A DNA stretch of 64,000 bases from Thiohalophilus sp. (GCF_034521165.1 NZ_JAXHMV010000014.1:124001-188000), one strand, 5' to 3'; positions 17,219 through 25,462 are shown, counted from the first letter of the stretch. Program-made: numbers and translations. Notes: generated from the sequence alone by a model not told the origin.

Positions 17219-17467
17219 TCAGGCCTGGCTGAAATACTGTTGGAGTTTGCTAAGCTCAAGAAAATAATGGCAAATTTCCGTCTCCCCGTGCATCAACACG
17301 GGGATCTGCTCGCCATAAGCGGCTTCCAGTGCCGGATCGTCGTCGATATCCACTGTTTGCAGGCTAAACGCGTAGTCCTTCTGCAGGGCCAGTAACTGGC
17401 CCTGCATCGCCTCGCACAGGTGGCAGCCGGTCCGCCGATACAGGGTTAATTGCAGCGGCGTACTCAT
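17219..17467 (-). CDS. Glutaredoxin-like protein (DUF836 type)
   Basis: An 82-residue thioredoxin-fold protein with a CxxC redox site in RTGCHLCEAM (about residues 13-22) and the cis-proline segment EQIPVLM (about 53-59). Its shape, ending in a HYFLELSKLQQYF helix, matches the small glutaredoxin family often found between mucD and lepA in gammaproteobacteria. It overlaps the mucD stop by 4 bases, so it is probably co-expressed with the sigma-E cluster. The reductant and target are unknown. Confidence 0.88.
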   Translation of the reverse strand: MSTPLQLTLYRRTGCHLCEAMQGQLLALQKDYAFSLQTVDIDDDPALEAAYGEQIPVLMHGETEICHYFLELSKLQQYFSQA

Positions 17468-18918
17468 TCCTCCAGGCGAATGGTCATAAACAGCGGCGCC
17501 TTGCCCCGCTGGACCAGCATGGGCAGCAGCTTGCCGCGGGGCAGATCCGCAACCAGTTTGGCGAACTGTTTGGCGCTGGTGACGTTTTTGTGATTGATCA
17601 TCAAAATCACGTCTCCCTGGCGAATTTCCGCCTCGGCCGCCGGTCCCTCGTGGACTTCCTTGACCAGCACGCCGCGTTTGTCGCGAATCTCCAGTTGCTT
17701 GCGCTGTTCGCTGCTCAGATCTTCCAGCACCATACCCAGTGTCTCGGCAGCTTTGTCCGATTCGGATGGTCCGGAAGGCGCCACTGCGGCAAGCTCCTCT
17801 TCGGGGGGCAGCTCACCGATTTTGACCGTCAGATTGCGGCTCTTGCCTTCGCGAATAATCCTGACTTTGGCTTCCTCGCCCACCGGAAAGGAGGCCACGG
17901 CCAGTGGCAGGTCCGACTGACGATGAATCGTCTTACCGGCAAATTCGACTACCACATCGCCTTCCTTGAAGCCGGCCTCGGCCGCCGGACTGTCGGGCAG
18001 GACCCGCAGCACCACGGCACCCATCGGTTTTTTCATGCCGAAGGATTCGGCCAGTTCCTTGTTCACGTCCTGGATCAGGATACCCAGCCAGCCACGGCTG
18101 ACACGTCCCTGGGTCTTGATTTGTTCGACCACATCCATGGCCACGTCGATCGGGATGGCGAAAGAGAGCCCCATGAAACCGCCAGAGCGGGTAAAGATCT
18201 GCGAGTTGATACCAACAACCTCGCCGTCCAGGTTAAACAGCGGACCACCCGAGTTACCGGGATTGATAGCCACATCGGTCTGAATAAACGGCACATAGTT
18301 TTCACTGGGCAGGTTACGATTAATGGCGCTGATCACCCCGACCGAAACCGAATGATCAAAACCGAACGGTGAGCCGATGGCCATGGCCCACTCACCGACC
18401 TTGAGCTCTTTCGAATTGCCGATGGTCACCACTGGCAAGTCGTTCGCCTCCACCTTGAGCAGGGCCATATCGCTGCGCTTGTCGCTGCCGACCACTTCGG
18501 CTTTTAACTCGCGCCGATCGCTCAGCCTCACGGTAATTTCCTCGGCATCCTTGACCACATGGTAATTGGTAACGATGTAACCGTCGGCGCTGATAATAAA
18601 ACCGGAGCCCAGGGACTGGTTCTCGAACTCTCCCGGCGGGCCGGCACCGGGACCCTGTTCGCCAAAGAAACGCTCGAACAAATCCCCAAACGGTGAGCCT
18701 TCGGGAAACTCGGGAATATTAAAGCCCGGCGGCATACCATGCTCGCGGCTGATCTTCTGGGTCGTGCTGATGTTCACCACAGCCGGACTGTTTTTTTCCA
18801 CCAGCTCGGTGAAATCAGGCAATTTGCTGTTACCGCCCAGCAGGGCCTGCGAGGGCGCGGCAAAAAATGCCAGGACCAGAAACAGACTTAACCAGTTAAC
18901 AATACGTACTTTCATCAA
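17464..18918 (-). CDS. mucD: Periplasmic serine protease MucD/DegQ
   Basis: A 484-residue HtrA-family protease with a signal peptide (about 1-25). The trypsin-like domain carries the triad His (NYHVVKDAEE), Asp (SDMALLKV) and Ser (NPGNSGGPL). Two PDZ domains follow (about 270-365 and 390-480). It degrades misfolded envelope proteins and indirectly restrains sigma-E. It follows rseC after an 80-base gap that holds three tandem 16-bp repeats. Residues 375-392 form a low-complexity linker. Confidence 0.95.
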   Translation of the reverse strand: MMKVRIVNWLSLFLVLAFFAAPSQALLGGNSKLPDFTELVEKNSPAVVNISTTQKISREHGMPPGFNIPEFPEGSPFGDLFERFFGEQGPGAGPPGEFENQSLGSGFIISADGYIVTNYHVVKDAEEITVRLSDRRELKAEVVGSDKRSDMALLKVEANDLPVVTIGNSKELKVGEWAMAIGSPFGFDHSVSVGVISAINRNLPSENYVPFIQTDVAINPGNSGGPLFNLDGEVVGINSQIFTRSGGFMGLSFAIPIDVAMDVVEQIKTQGRVSRGWLGILIQDVNKELAESFGMKKPMGAVVLRVLPDSPAAEAGFKEGDVVVEFAGKTIHRQSDLPLAVASFPVGEEAKVRIIREGKSRNLTVKIGELPPEEELAAVAPSGPSESDKAAETLGMVLEDLSSEQRKQLEIRDKRGVLVKEVHEGPAAEAEIRQGDVILMINHKNVTSAKQFAKLVADLPRGKLLPMLVQRGKAPLFMTIRLEE

Positions 18919-18935
18919 AACCTCTTGCTTGAATC

Positions 18936-18983
18936 ACGGATCCTTTAATTTACGGATACTTTAATTTACGGAGCCTTTAATCG
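18936..18983. repeat. Three tandem 16-bp repeats in the mucD leader
   Basis: Units at 18936-18951, 18952-18967 and 18968-18983 share ACGGA..CTTTAAT. They begin 18 bases upstream of the mucD start and fill most of the rseC-mucD gap. They could be operator-like sites, a duplicated RNA element or mere slippage; the sequence does not decide. Confidence 0.75.
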
Positions 18984-18998
18984 ACAGAACTTTAAACT

Positions 18999-19499
18999 CT
19001 ATGGTTCGGGTGTAACTGCATGGATGGAACTTGCCGCGGTTAATCCGGACGACGGCAGGCGTTGCAGAATGACCGGTTGATAACGACTGTCGTTGGCGAT
19101 ACGGCGGTTAAACGCGCGCAGCCAGACAATCGCCAGCAGCATACCAATGACCGCAAACAGGATCGAGACCCCTTCCACGGCGCTGATCATCAATTGTTCG
19201 GCCAGCACCTTGCCGGTAACGGCAAACAGAAACAGGCTCAGCAGCGGTACCAGATAAACAGCCAGTGATCCGCTCAACATGGCCGACTCGTGCAGACCAA
19301 TCACCACGGTCTCGCCTTCCCGGGCCTGGACCGAATTCAATACACGCATATGACTGGCTTTTTGCCCGACTACACTGGCCAGTACGGCGGTACCGCAACC
19401 CTTGTTGACCTGGCACTGTCCACAGGCCGTTTTACGCTGAGCCTTAACCCAGGCCTGTTCCCCTTCGCAACGGGTAACAATGGCGGTTTCCTCGATCAT
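18999..19499 (-). CDS. rseC: RseC/MucC family protein
   Basis: A 166-residue inner-membrane protein. The N-terminal part holds the four-cysteine motif of the family (ACGQCQVNKGCG, about 25-36). Two membrane helices follow (about 80-97 and 103-125) with a small cytoplasmic tail. RseC relatives are positive modulators of sigma-E and are also linked to SoxR reduction; the cysteines may hold a redox centre. The start overlaps the rseB stop by 4 bases (ATGA). Confidence 0.92.
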   Translation of the reverse strand: MIEETAIVTRCEGEQAWVKAQRKTACGQCQVNKGCGTAVLASVVGQKASHMRVLNSVQAREGETVVIGLHESAMLSGSLAVYLVPLLSLFLFAVTGKVLAEQLMISAVEGVSILFAVIGMLLAIVWLRAFNRRIANDSRYQPVILQRLPSSGLTAASSIHAVTPEP

Positions 19500-20473
19500 G
19501 GCGACTCCCGGTAGTGAACCGACTCACCAATCATTTTGACCGTGGCCTGCGGAACCTCGCCGACGACGGTCACATGATAGCCGTTCAGATTGCGGCCATG
19601 GGCATTGACCGCGCCCATGTGCGATCCGCCGAACAGGTTATCGCCGCTCTTGTTATCGTCCTTTTCGATGAACACCGACACCGAGGCCAGGCCGTCAGAG
19701 TAAACCCGGTGTTCGACCGGCATCACACTGTTCGGAATGCGGTGCATGCGCGACATATCCTGTTTAAAGCCCGGCGGTAACGTCGCGATATGCCAGGCCG
19801 AAGCCTGTTCGGCTTCATCGGACTGCGTATTGCCACTCGCCTCGTACCAGGTAAAATCTTCCTTGTTGATATCCGGCTCCAGCGCATCTTCGGGAACATC
19901 ATCCAGAAAGATGATCTGGGTAAACATAAACTGCTCAACCGGCTTGTTGTTTTCGTTGAGCAAATTGGTTTTAAGCAACAGGCCGGTTTTTTCATGCACC
20001 CACAGGAGATGGCCGTAACGCAGGTTATCCCGGGGTTCGATCAGAATCTTTTGGGTCGGCTCACCCGCCACCTTGTCCTTGCCGGCCAGCGATAAACGGT
20101 AATGGTCGTTCAGCTCGCCAACCTTGACGGGGAATATCGGTGGGTATTTGGCCCGGGGGCGGCTTTTTTCCACCATGACCGACTGACTGTCCGGGTAGAT
20201 ACAGATCACCCGATCACCGTCGCGTAGCACCTCGCGCCCCGTGCCATCCATGGAAATCAGGCGTTCACGCTCACCGGCTTCGCTGACACTGTGGATAATA
20301 CGGATCGAACTGAGCTGATCCTGCTGACCGTAGACGAAGGTACCTTCGTAATTGAGCATGTGCGCAGCCTGATGCATTTTCTCCAGCCAGGGCTCCACCT
20401 CGGCGATATCCGATGCCCAGGCCTGCAGGGAGAGGCCGGCACCGAACAGTACCGTCGCCAGTTTATTTCTCAT
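19496..20473 (-). CDS. rseB: Sigma-E regulatory protein RseB/MucB
   Basis: A periplasmic sensor of about 325 residues that binds RseA and mislocalised outer-membrane lipoprotein or LPS signals. I chose ATG at 20473, since it begins a clean signal peptide (MRNKLATVLFGAGLS...) and overlaps rseA by 11 bases; an upstream in-frame start at 20488 is possible. The large N-terminal domain (about 25-220) is LolA-like, and the smaller C-terminal MucB/RseB domain ends about residue 320. Order rpoE-rseA-rseB-rseC-mucD is as in Pseudomonas algU-mucABCD. Confidence 0.94.
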   Translation of the reverse strand: MRNKLATVLFGAGLSLQAWASDIAEVEPWLEKMHQAAHMLNYEGTFVYGQQDQLSSIRIIHSVSEAGERERLISMDGTGREVLRDGDRVICIYPDSQSVMVEKSRPRAKYPPIFPVKVGELNDHYRLSLAGKDKVAGEPTQKILIEPRDNLRYGHLLWVHEKTGLLLKTNLLNENNKPVEQFMFTQIIFLDDVPEDALEPDINKEDFTWYEASGNTQSDEAEQASAWHIATLPPGFKQDMSRMHRIPNSVMPVEHRVYSDGLASVSVFIEKDDNKSGDNLFGGSHMGAVNAHGRNLNGYHVTVVGEVPQATVKMIGESVHYRESP

Positions 20474-21038
20474 CGGCACCGGCAACACGTTGCGACGGGG
20501 TCACGCTGACAATGCGCATGTACGGCAGCATGCCCTGCATGCGCGATGAAATAGAATACTCGTTATGGTTGATCAGATAGCTACTGAGCTTGGATTGCAC
20601 TTCGCTGTCAATCGGCTGTTGCGCCCGGGCCGGGTTGCCGTTCACCGCCCGGTAGTCGTCACTGCCGGTCTGAGCACTGGCGATGGACGGTTGTGCCGAC
20701 GGGGTATCACCCGGGTTGCCTTGCTGGACGGTCAGGACCGCCACCGTTGCGACCGTGGCGGCAATGGCCAGGCCGGCCACCTGGCGACGAAGCCCCTGTC
20801 CAAAACGCCGGGCAACCGGGCGCAGTACGACAGGTTCTTCCTGCAGGGCCGCGCTGACGCGATCGGCAAAATCCGGGGAAGGAACGGTCTGACTGTGTCC
20901 CGACAGAACATCCCGAATCAGATGATACCGGGTCCAGCGGGTGCGGGCCTCGCTGTCCTGTTTGAGTGACTCGAGCACCTGCGGATGATATTCATCATCC
21001 ATGAATGCCGAAAGTTTTTCATCGCTGTTATTGCTCAT
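20463..21038 (-). CDS. rseA: Anti-sigma-E factor RseA/MucA
   Basis: A 191-residue single-pass membrane protein. The N-terminal cytoplasmic domain (about 1-85; EKLSAFMDDE start and RYHLIRDVLSG) binds sigma-E, a membrane helix lies at about 90-110, and a periplasmic tail follows. Regulated proteolysis (DegS/RseP type) would release the sigma factor. It follows rpoE by 18 bases. The periplasmic tail ends SQRVAGADEK rather than in the hydrophobic residues read by DegS in E. coli, so the exact cleavage trigger is uncertain. Confidence 0.94.
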   Translation of the reverse strand: MSNNSDEKLSAFMDDEYHPQVLESLKQDSEARTRWTRYHLIRDVLSGHSQTVPSPDFADRVSAALQEEPVVLRPVARRFGQGLRRQVAGLAIAATVATVAVLTVQQGNPGDTPSAQPSIASAQTGSDDYRAVNGNPARAQQPIDSEVQSKLSSYLINHNEYSISSRMQGMLPYMRIVSVTPSQRVAGADEK

Positions 21039-21056
21039 ACCACCACCACATTACAA

Positions 21057-21632
21057 TTAACCGAGTAACGGTTTCAATTTTTTGTCCACTGCCTCACGGG
21101 CGCGAAAAATGCGCGACCGCACGGTCCCAATCGGACAATCCATTGCCTCGGCTATTTCTTCGTAGCTCATGCCCTCCAGTTCGCGCAGGGTAATCGCTGT
21201 CTTCAAATCATCCGGCAGATCGTCAATGGCGCGGCCGATAACCTGCTGGATCTCGTCCCTGAGCGCCATCTTCTCCGGTGTTGCATACTCCTTTAGACCG
21301 GATTCCCCCTCGTAATGTTCCGCATCACTGGCCTCGATATCATACGCCGGCGGGCGTCGATCCTGGGCAACAAGAAAATTCTTGGCGGTATTGATCGCAA
21401 TCCGATAGATCCAGGTATAAAACGCACTGTCCCCCCGAAACCGTGGCAGCGCCCTATAGGCCTTGATGAAGGTTTCCTGCGCGAGATCCTCGAGCTCGGC
21501 CTGATTGCGCACATAGCGGGACAAAACTTTCATTACCCGCTGCTGGTATTTCATTACCAGTGCGTCGAAAGCTTTTTTATCCCCGGCCTGTACGCGTTCA
21601 ACAAGCAGCTGGTCCGTTGTCTTACCGCCCAT
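21057..21632 (-). CDS. rpoE: RNA polymerase sigma factor RpoE/AlgU
   Basis: A 191-residue ECF sigma factor. Region 2 (about 20-90) contains FIKAYRALPRFRGDSAFYTWIYRIAINTAKN-type sequence for -10 recognition, and region 4 (about 130-185) contains the helix-turn-helix (EGMSYEEIAEAMDCPIGTVRSRIFRARE). ATG at 21632 gives the usual length; the open frame runs further upstream without resemblance to the family. A candidate sigma-E promoter lies just upstream, so it is probably autoregulated. Confidence 0.96.
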   Translation of the reverse strand: MGGKTTDQLLVERVQAGDKKAFDALVMKYQQRVMKVLSRYVRNQAELEDLAQETFIKAYRALPRFRGDSAFYTWIYRIAINTAKNFLVAQDRRPPAYDIEASDAEHYEGESGLKEYATPEKMALRDEIQQVIGRAIDDLPDDLKTAITLRELEGMSYEEIAEAMDCPIGTVRSRIFRAREAVDKKLKPLLG

Positions 21633-21682
21633 TCGGGCTACTTCCCCTTTAAATTTGGGCCAAGCCACCCGAATACTCCCCC

Positions 21683-21709
21683 TATGACCGCAATCTTGTG
21701 GGAGAGTTC
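21683..21709 (-). promoter_or_regulatory. Candidate sigma-E-dependent promoter of rpoE
   Basis: On the minus strand GAACTC (21709-21704) is followed after 16 bases by TCATA (21687-21683), close to the sigma-E/AlgU consensus GAACTT-N16/17-TCtgA. The -10 element lies about 50 bases before the rpoE ATG. This fits the known autoregulation of rpoE/algU. Confidence 0.55.
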
Positions 21710-21859
21710 GCCTGGCCGCCGGTTTTCTGGTTATATTGCCCGTTTCCGCAATTGTGACATTTCGCGCCACAATCCGTACAATTCTAATCTTATCTGGCCG
21801 AGATGAGAAATCTCCCGGCATTTACAATCGCAAGCGGACAACCAGGCTCGACATCATTC

Positions 21860-23491
21860 ATGCAGATTACATCCGACGTGCTTGTTATCGGTGGCGGTGC
21901 CGCCGGCCTCAGTCTGGCGTTGCGACTGGCTGACGATTACTCAGTTTCGCTGGTCGCAAAAGGCATACTAAAAGAAGGGTCTACCTTCTACGCCCAGGGC
22001 GGCGTCGCGGCGGTGCTCGGCCCGGATGACAGCCTGGAATCCCATATTGAGGACACCCTGGAGGCCGGCGGCGGTCTGTGCAATGAACAGGTGGTCCGTT
22101 TTACCGTCCAGCACGGTGCGGAAAACATCCAGTGGCTGATCGACAAGGGCCTCGCCTTCACCCGGGACGACAAACAGCCGGATGAATATCATCTGACCCG
22201 CGAAGGGGGCCACTCCCATCGGCGCGTGATCCATGCCACCGACGCCACCGGCAAGGCGATCGAGACCACGCTGGAAAAGGAAGTTCGCCGGCACCCCAAT
22301 ATCAGCCTCTATGAGAACCATATTGCGGTGGATCTCATCACCGGGGCCAAGCTGGGCATGGAGCATAACCGCTGCCTGGGCGCCTACATCCTGGATCGCA
22401 CCGCCGACAGGGTGCGGGTCTTTCGGGCCAACCAGACCGTGCTGGCCACCGGCGGTGCCAGCAAGGTCTATCTGTATACCAGTAACCCCGATACCTCCAC
22501 CGGCGACGGCATTGCCATGGCGTGGCGCGCCGGCTGCCGGGTCGCCAACATGGAATTCAACCAGTTTCACCCCACCTGCCTTTATCATCCGCATGCCAAA
22601 TCGTTTCTGATCACCGAGGCGATCCGGGGCGAAGGCGGGAAACTGAAACTGCCCGATGGCAGTACCTTCATGGAAAAATTCGATAGCCGCGCCGAGCTGG
22701 CGCCACGGGATATCGTGGCCCGCGCCATCGACCATGAAATGAAACGCCTCGGCGCCGACTGCCTCTATCTGGATATCAGCCACAAGCCGGCTGACTTTAT
22801 TCAGCAGCATTTCCCGACGGTCTATCAGCGTTGCCTGGACTTTGGCTACGACATGACCCGCGAGCCGATTCCGGTGGTACCGGCCGCGCATTATACCTGC
22901 GGTGGCATCATGACCGATCTCAACGGCAAAACCGATCTGGACGGTCTTTATGCTATTGGCGAAACCGCTTTCACCGGTTTGCATGGCGCCAATCGCATGG
23001 CCAGCAACTCCCTGCTCGAGTGCCTGGTCTTTGCCCAGGCCGCCAACCTGCATATTCGCCGACAAAAAGCCGAAAACGATGCCGCAGAGGTCGCTATCCC
23101 GGACTGGGACGAAAGCCGGGTCACCGATTCGGACGAGGAAGTGGTCGTCACCCATAACTGGGACGAACTGCGTCGCTTCATGTGGGACTACGTCGGCATC
23201 GTGCGCAGCAACAAACGCCTGCAACGGGCCGAGCACCGTGTGCAACTGCTGCTATCGGAAATTGATGAATACTACGGTAATTTCCGCGTCACCAATGACC
23301 TGCTCGAGCTGCGCAACCTGACGCTGATCGCCTGCCTGATCATCCGCTCCGCCATGGCCCGTCACGAAAGCCGTGGCCTGCATTACAACATCGACTACCC
23401 CGAACGTAACGACAGCCAGCCGCCACAGAACACCATATTGCAACCCAACCATCAACTCACCGCCACCTCGGCAATGGCGCAGGCGGAATGA
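21860..23491 (+). CDS. nadB: L-aspartate oxidase
   Basis: A 543-residue FAD enzyme that oxidises L-aspartate to iminoaspartate, the first step of NAD synthesis. It shows the dinucleotide motif GGGAAGLSLALRLA (about 12-25), the QGGVAAV flavin region, the HPTCLYHP substrate loop (about 235-242) and TGLHGANRMASNSLLECLV (about 372-390). I chose ATG at 21860 because the FAD fold begins at once; the open frame starts earlier at 21803. It is divergent from rpoE, as in E. coli. Confidence 0.96.
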   Translation: MQITSDVLVIGGGAAGLSLALRLADDYSVSLVAKGILKEGSTFYAQGGVAAVLGPDDSLESHIEDTLEAGGGLCNEQVVRFTVQHGAENIQWLIDKGLAFTRDDKQPDEYHLTREGGHSHRRVIHATDATGKAIETTLEKEVRRHPNISLYENHIAVDLITGAKLGMEHNRCLGAYILDRTADRVRVFRANQTVLATGGASKVYLYTSNPDTSTGDGIAMAWRAGCRVANMEFNQFHPTCLYHPHAKSFLITEAIRGEGGKLKLPDGSTFMEKFDSRAELAPRDIVARAIDHEMKRLGADCLYLDISHKPADFIQQHFPTVYQRCLDFGYDMTREPIPVVPAAHYTCGGIMTDLNGKTDLDGLYAIGETAFTGLHGANRMASNSLLECLVFAQAANLHIRRQKAENDAAEVAIPDWDESRVTDSDEEVVVTHNWDELRRFMWDYVGIVRSNKRLQRAEHRVQLLLSEIDEYYGNFRVTNDLLELRNLTLIACLIIRSAMARHESRGLHYNIDYPERNDSQPPQNTILQPNHQLTATSAMAQAE

Positions 23492-23495
23492 AAAA

Positions 23496-23600
23496 GTGCT
23501 GAGTACTTAGTGCTTAGTGCTTAGTGCTTAGTGCTTAGTCCTTAGTCCTTAGTCCTTAGTCCTTAGTCCTTAGTCCTTAGTCCTTAGTCCTTAGTCCTTA
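23496..23600. repeat. 15-unit tandem array of 7-bp repeats
   Basis: Fifteen consecutive 7-mers of form GTNCTNA: one GTGCTGA, one GTACTTA, four GTGCTTA and nine GTCCTTA. It starts 4 bases after the nadB stop. Variants occur in blocks, which suggests slippage or unit homogenisation. Confidence 0.95.
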
Positions 23601-23607
23601 GCAGGGG

Positions 23608-23768
23608 GCGTCACGCAGGCTAACGCCAGCATGACCTACGCTACTATTTTACCACGAAGACACGAAGTCTCGAAGTAGATTAGTTTTCCTTCGTGTCTTC
23701 GCGTCTTCGTGGTGAGGTTTTATAAACATCAAATATCACGCAGGCTATCGCCAGTGTGATCTACGCTA
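23608..23768. repeat. Two GTCACGC-type repeats flanking a 25-bp inverted repeat
   Basis: Bases 23608-23640 and 23736-23768 are two copies of a TCACGCAGGCTAWCGCCAG-type element that recurs at 53.4, 61.2 and 61.5 kb in opposite orientation. Between them, 23651-23675 and 23689-23713 are 25-base arms (ACCACGAAGACACGAAG and its complement). No gene is evident here. Confidence 0.75.
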
Positions 23769-23772
23769 CTTA

Positions 23773-23821
23773 GTCCTTAGTGCTTAGTACTCAGCACTCA
23801 GTACTCAGTACTCAGTACTTG
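23773..23821. repeat. Seven-unit 7-bp array overlapping the end of ygfX
   Basis: Seven 7-mers: GTCCTTA, GTGCTTA, GTACTCA, GCACTCA, GTACTCA, GTACTCA, GTACTTG. The ygfX stop codon (TCA at 23805-23807 on the plus strand) and its last four residues lie inside the array. Confidence 0.85.
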
Positions 23822-24296
23822 GCCCCTGCCCGAAGGGTCTGGCATAACGCAGCCTGAGCCACAGGAGGTGCCATTGTTCTTCAGTCAGACTGTCGGGTAA
23901 GAGTACGATATAAAGTCGTCGTCCGTTTACAGGCTGCAAGTGCAGAATAATCAAGCCGCGCGTAATGTAGGTAGACGGCAGCAGTGACAGATCCGGCCAA
24001 TGCTGCTCGTCCACCTGGTAGTCCCATGCGCCATCGGTCCGCCAGATCAGGCGTGTTGTTCGCCGACTGTCCCGGTAATGGCGCCACACCTGCCACAGCA
24101 GACTTGCCACCACCGCCGCGAGCAACACAAAGCGCAGGCCCGCCGACAGGGTCAGCGGCTGCAACAGCGCCATAGCGGCCAGGATATGCAGGACGACCAG
24201 ATAAATCAGTAAATAGCGGGAAGGTCTCGGCTCAAGTTCCAGCCGACGTTCGAATCTGTTCTGCCACATGCGCCACATCCTTGTCGTGCGGGACAC
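23805..24296 (-). CDS. ygfX: YgfX/CptA family membrane protein
   Basis: A protein of up to 163 residues. The family hallmark LELEPRPSRYLLIYLVVLHILA begins near residue 19; two membrane helices (about 28-47 and 52-70) are followed by a cytoplasmic beta-rich domain. In E. coli YgfX (CptA) pairs with SdhE (YgfY/CptB), has been described as a toxin affecting MreB/FtsZ, and is co-transcribed with it. Here it overlaps sdhE by 65 bases if the first start is used; ATG at 24269 would cut the overlap to 38. The last residues (STEY) and the stop are supplied by a 7-bp repeat array, so the natural C-terminus was replaced. Confidence 0.85.
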   Translation of the reverse strand: MSRTTRMWRMWQNRFERRLELEPRPSRYLLIYLVVLHILAAMALLQPLTLSAGLRFVLLAAVVASLLWQVWRHYRDSRRTTRLIWRTDGAWDYQVDEQHWPDLSLLPSTYITRGLIILHLQPVNGRRLYIVLLPDSLTEEQWHLLWLRLRYARPFGQGPSTEY

Positions 24297-24495
24297 CGTG
24301 CCCCATCAAAAACGCCAGTAATTGCTGATCCGGATACGCCAGCAAGGTCAGCAGGGACGTCTTTTCCCGATCACTTAACTGGTCGTAATGCTGCTCGACA
24401 AACGGTAATAACAACAAATCCAGTTCCAGCATGCCGCGCCGGCATTGCCAGAGAACGCGAGCCCGATCGACCTGACCGGCTTCGGCCTCCGGCAT
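24232..24495 (-). CDS. sdhE: Succinate dehydrogenase assembly factor SdhE
   Basis: An 87-residue helical protein that promotes covalent flavinylation of SdhA. The conserved RRGMLELD motif (about 19-26), which holds the RGxxE signature, is intact. It starts 2 bases after the sdhB stop and overlaps ygfX. Placement directly behind sdhB supports the role. Confidence 0.93.
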   Translation of the reverse strand: MPEAEAGQVDRARVLWQCRRGMLELDLLLLPFVEQHYDQLSDREKTSLLTLLAYPDQQLLAFLMGHGVPHDKDVAHVAEQIRTSAGT

Positions 24496-24497
24496 GC

Positions 24498-25190
24498 TCA
24501 GAACATCTCCTTGACCATCAGTTTTTTGATGTTGTTAATCGCCTCGGTCGGATTGAGTCCCTTGGGGCAGACGTTGACGCAATTCATGATGGTATGGCAA
24601 CGAAACAACCGGTACGGCCCGTCCAGTTCCTCGAGCCGTTGTGCCATGGCCTGATCACGGCTGTCCGCCATGAAACGATAAGCCTGTAACAGGGCCGCGG
24701 GCCCCCGGAACTTGTCCGGATTCCACCAGAACGAAGGACATTGCGTGGTACAGCAACCGCACAGAATACATTCGTACAGACCGTCGAGTTTCTCCCGCTC
24801 CTGCGGCGTTTGCCGGTATTCGACTTCCGGTTCAGGATCATCGACGATGAGATACGGCTTGACTGCACGGTAGTGCTCGAAAAACTGATCCATGTCGACC
24901 ACCAGGTCCCGAATCACCGGCATCCCGGGTACCGGCCGTACCACGACCGGCTCTTTTAATTCCGCTACCGGCGTCAGACACCCCAGCGCATTGGTGCCGT
25001 TGATATTCAGCGCATCCGAACCACACACCCCTTCGCCGCAGGAATGGCGAAATACCAGCGTCTCGTCCTGTTCCTTGATCTTGAGCAGCGCATCCCGCAG
25101 CATCATCCCCGGCCGGGTCTCCAGCTCGTACTCCTGCATCCAGGGCTTCTGGCCACTTTCCGGATCGTATCGATAAATTTGAAATCGCAT
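24498..25190 (-). CDS. sdhB: Succinate dehydrogenase iron-sulfur subunit
   Basis: A 230-residue subunit that passes electrons from the flavin to ubiquinone. The [2Fe-2S] cysteines are in RHSCGEGVCGSD (about 48-59) and a following cysteine near 75. The [4Fe-4S] and [3Fe-4S] cysteines are in CILCGCCTTQCPS (about 141-153) and CHTIMNCVNVCPKGLNP (about 198-214). Length and motifs match SdhB. It is separated from sdhA by 272 bases of repeats, unusual for this operon. Confidence 0.97.
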   Translation of the reverse strand: MRFQIYRYDPESGQKPWMQEYELETRPGMMLRDALLKIKEQDETLVFRHSCGEGVCGSDALNINGTNALGCLTPVAELKEPVVVRPVPGMPVIRDLVVDMDQFFEHYRAVKPYLIVDDPEPEVEYRQTPQEREKLDGLYECILCGCCTTQCPSFWWNPDKFRGPAALLQAYRFMADSRDQAMAQRLEELDGPYRLFRCHTIMNCVNVCPKGLNPTEAINNIKKLMVKEMF

Positions 25191-25291
25191 CTTGTCCGCT
25201 CGTCAGGGTTATTGCTACGTTAATGGTATAACTCTAGCCTGGTCTTTCTCACTTTTTAAGAAGGGCCGAGGGACGAGTGACGAGGTTTTGT

Positions 25292-25389
25292 ATCCCCTCC
25301 CCCTAACCCCCTCCCTATGGGAGGGGGATTGATCGTGCCGATAGCGAGATCATTCCCTCCCCTACAAGGGGAGGGATAGGGAGGGGTGA
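25292..25389. repeat. GC-rich palindromic element inside the sdhA-sdhB gap
   Basis: The element has complementary ends (ATCCCCTCCCCCTA and TAGGGAGGGGTGAT) and two internal hairpins (CCCCCTCCCTATGGGAGGGGG; CCCTCCCCTACAAGGGGAGGG). It looks like a non-coding mobile or REP-type element that landed between sdhA and sdhB. Decayed 7-bp units (GGACGAGTGACGAGG, CCTAGCCCC) flank it at 25261-25290 and 25420-25460. Confidence 0.75.
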
Positions 25390-25462
25390 TATAAAATCAG
25401 TCCCGACAAATCCAGCCTCGTCCCTATTCCTAGCCCCTGCCCCCTGGTACCTAGCACCTGAT

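Noticed and set aside
21968..23245. A 425-codon minus-strand frame opposite nadB
   Set aside because: nadB is a full-length recognised enzyme; the antisense frame has no family features.
23496..23600. Possible CRISPR array
   Set aside because: The 7-bp units are contiguous, with no spacers and no cas genes nearby.
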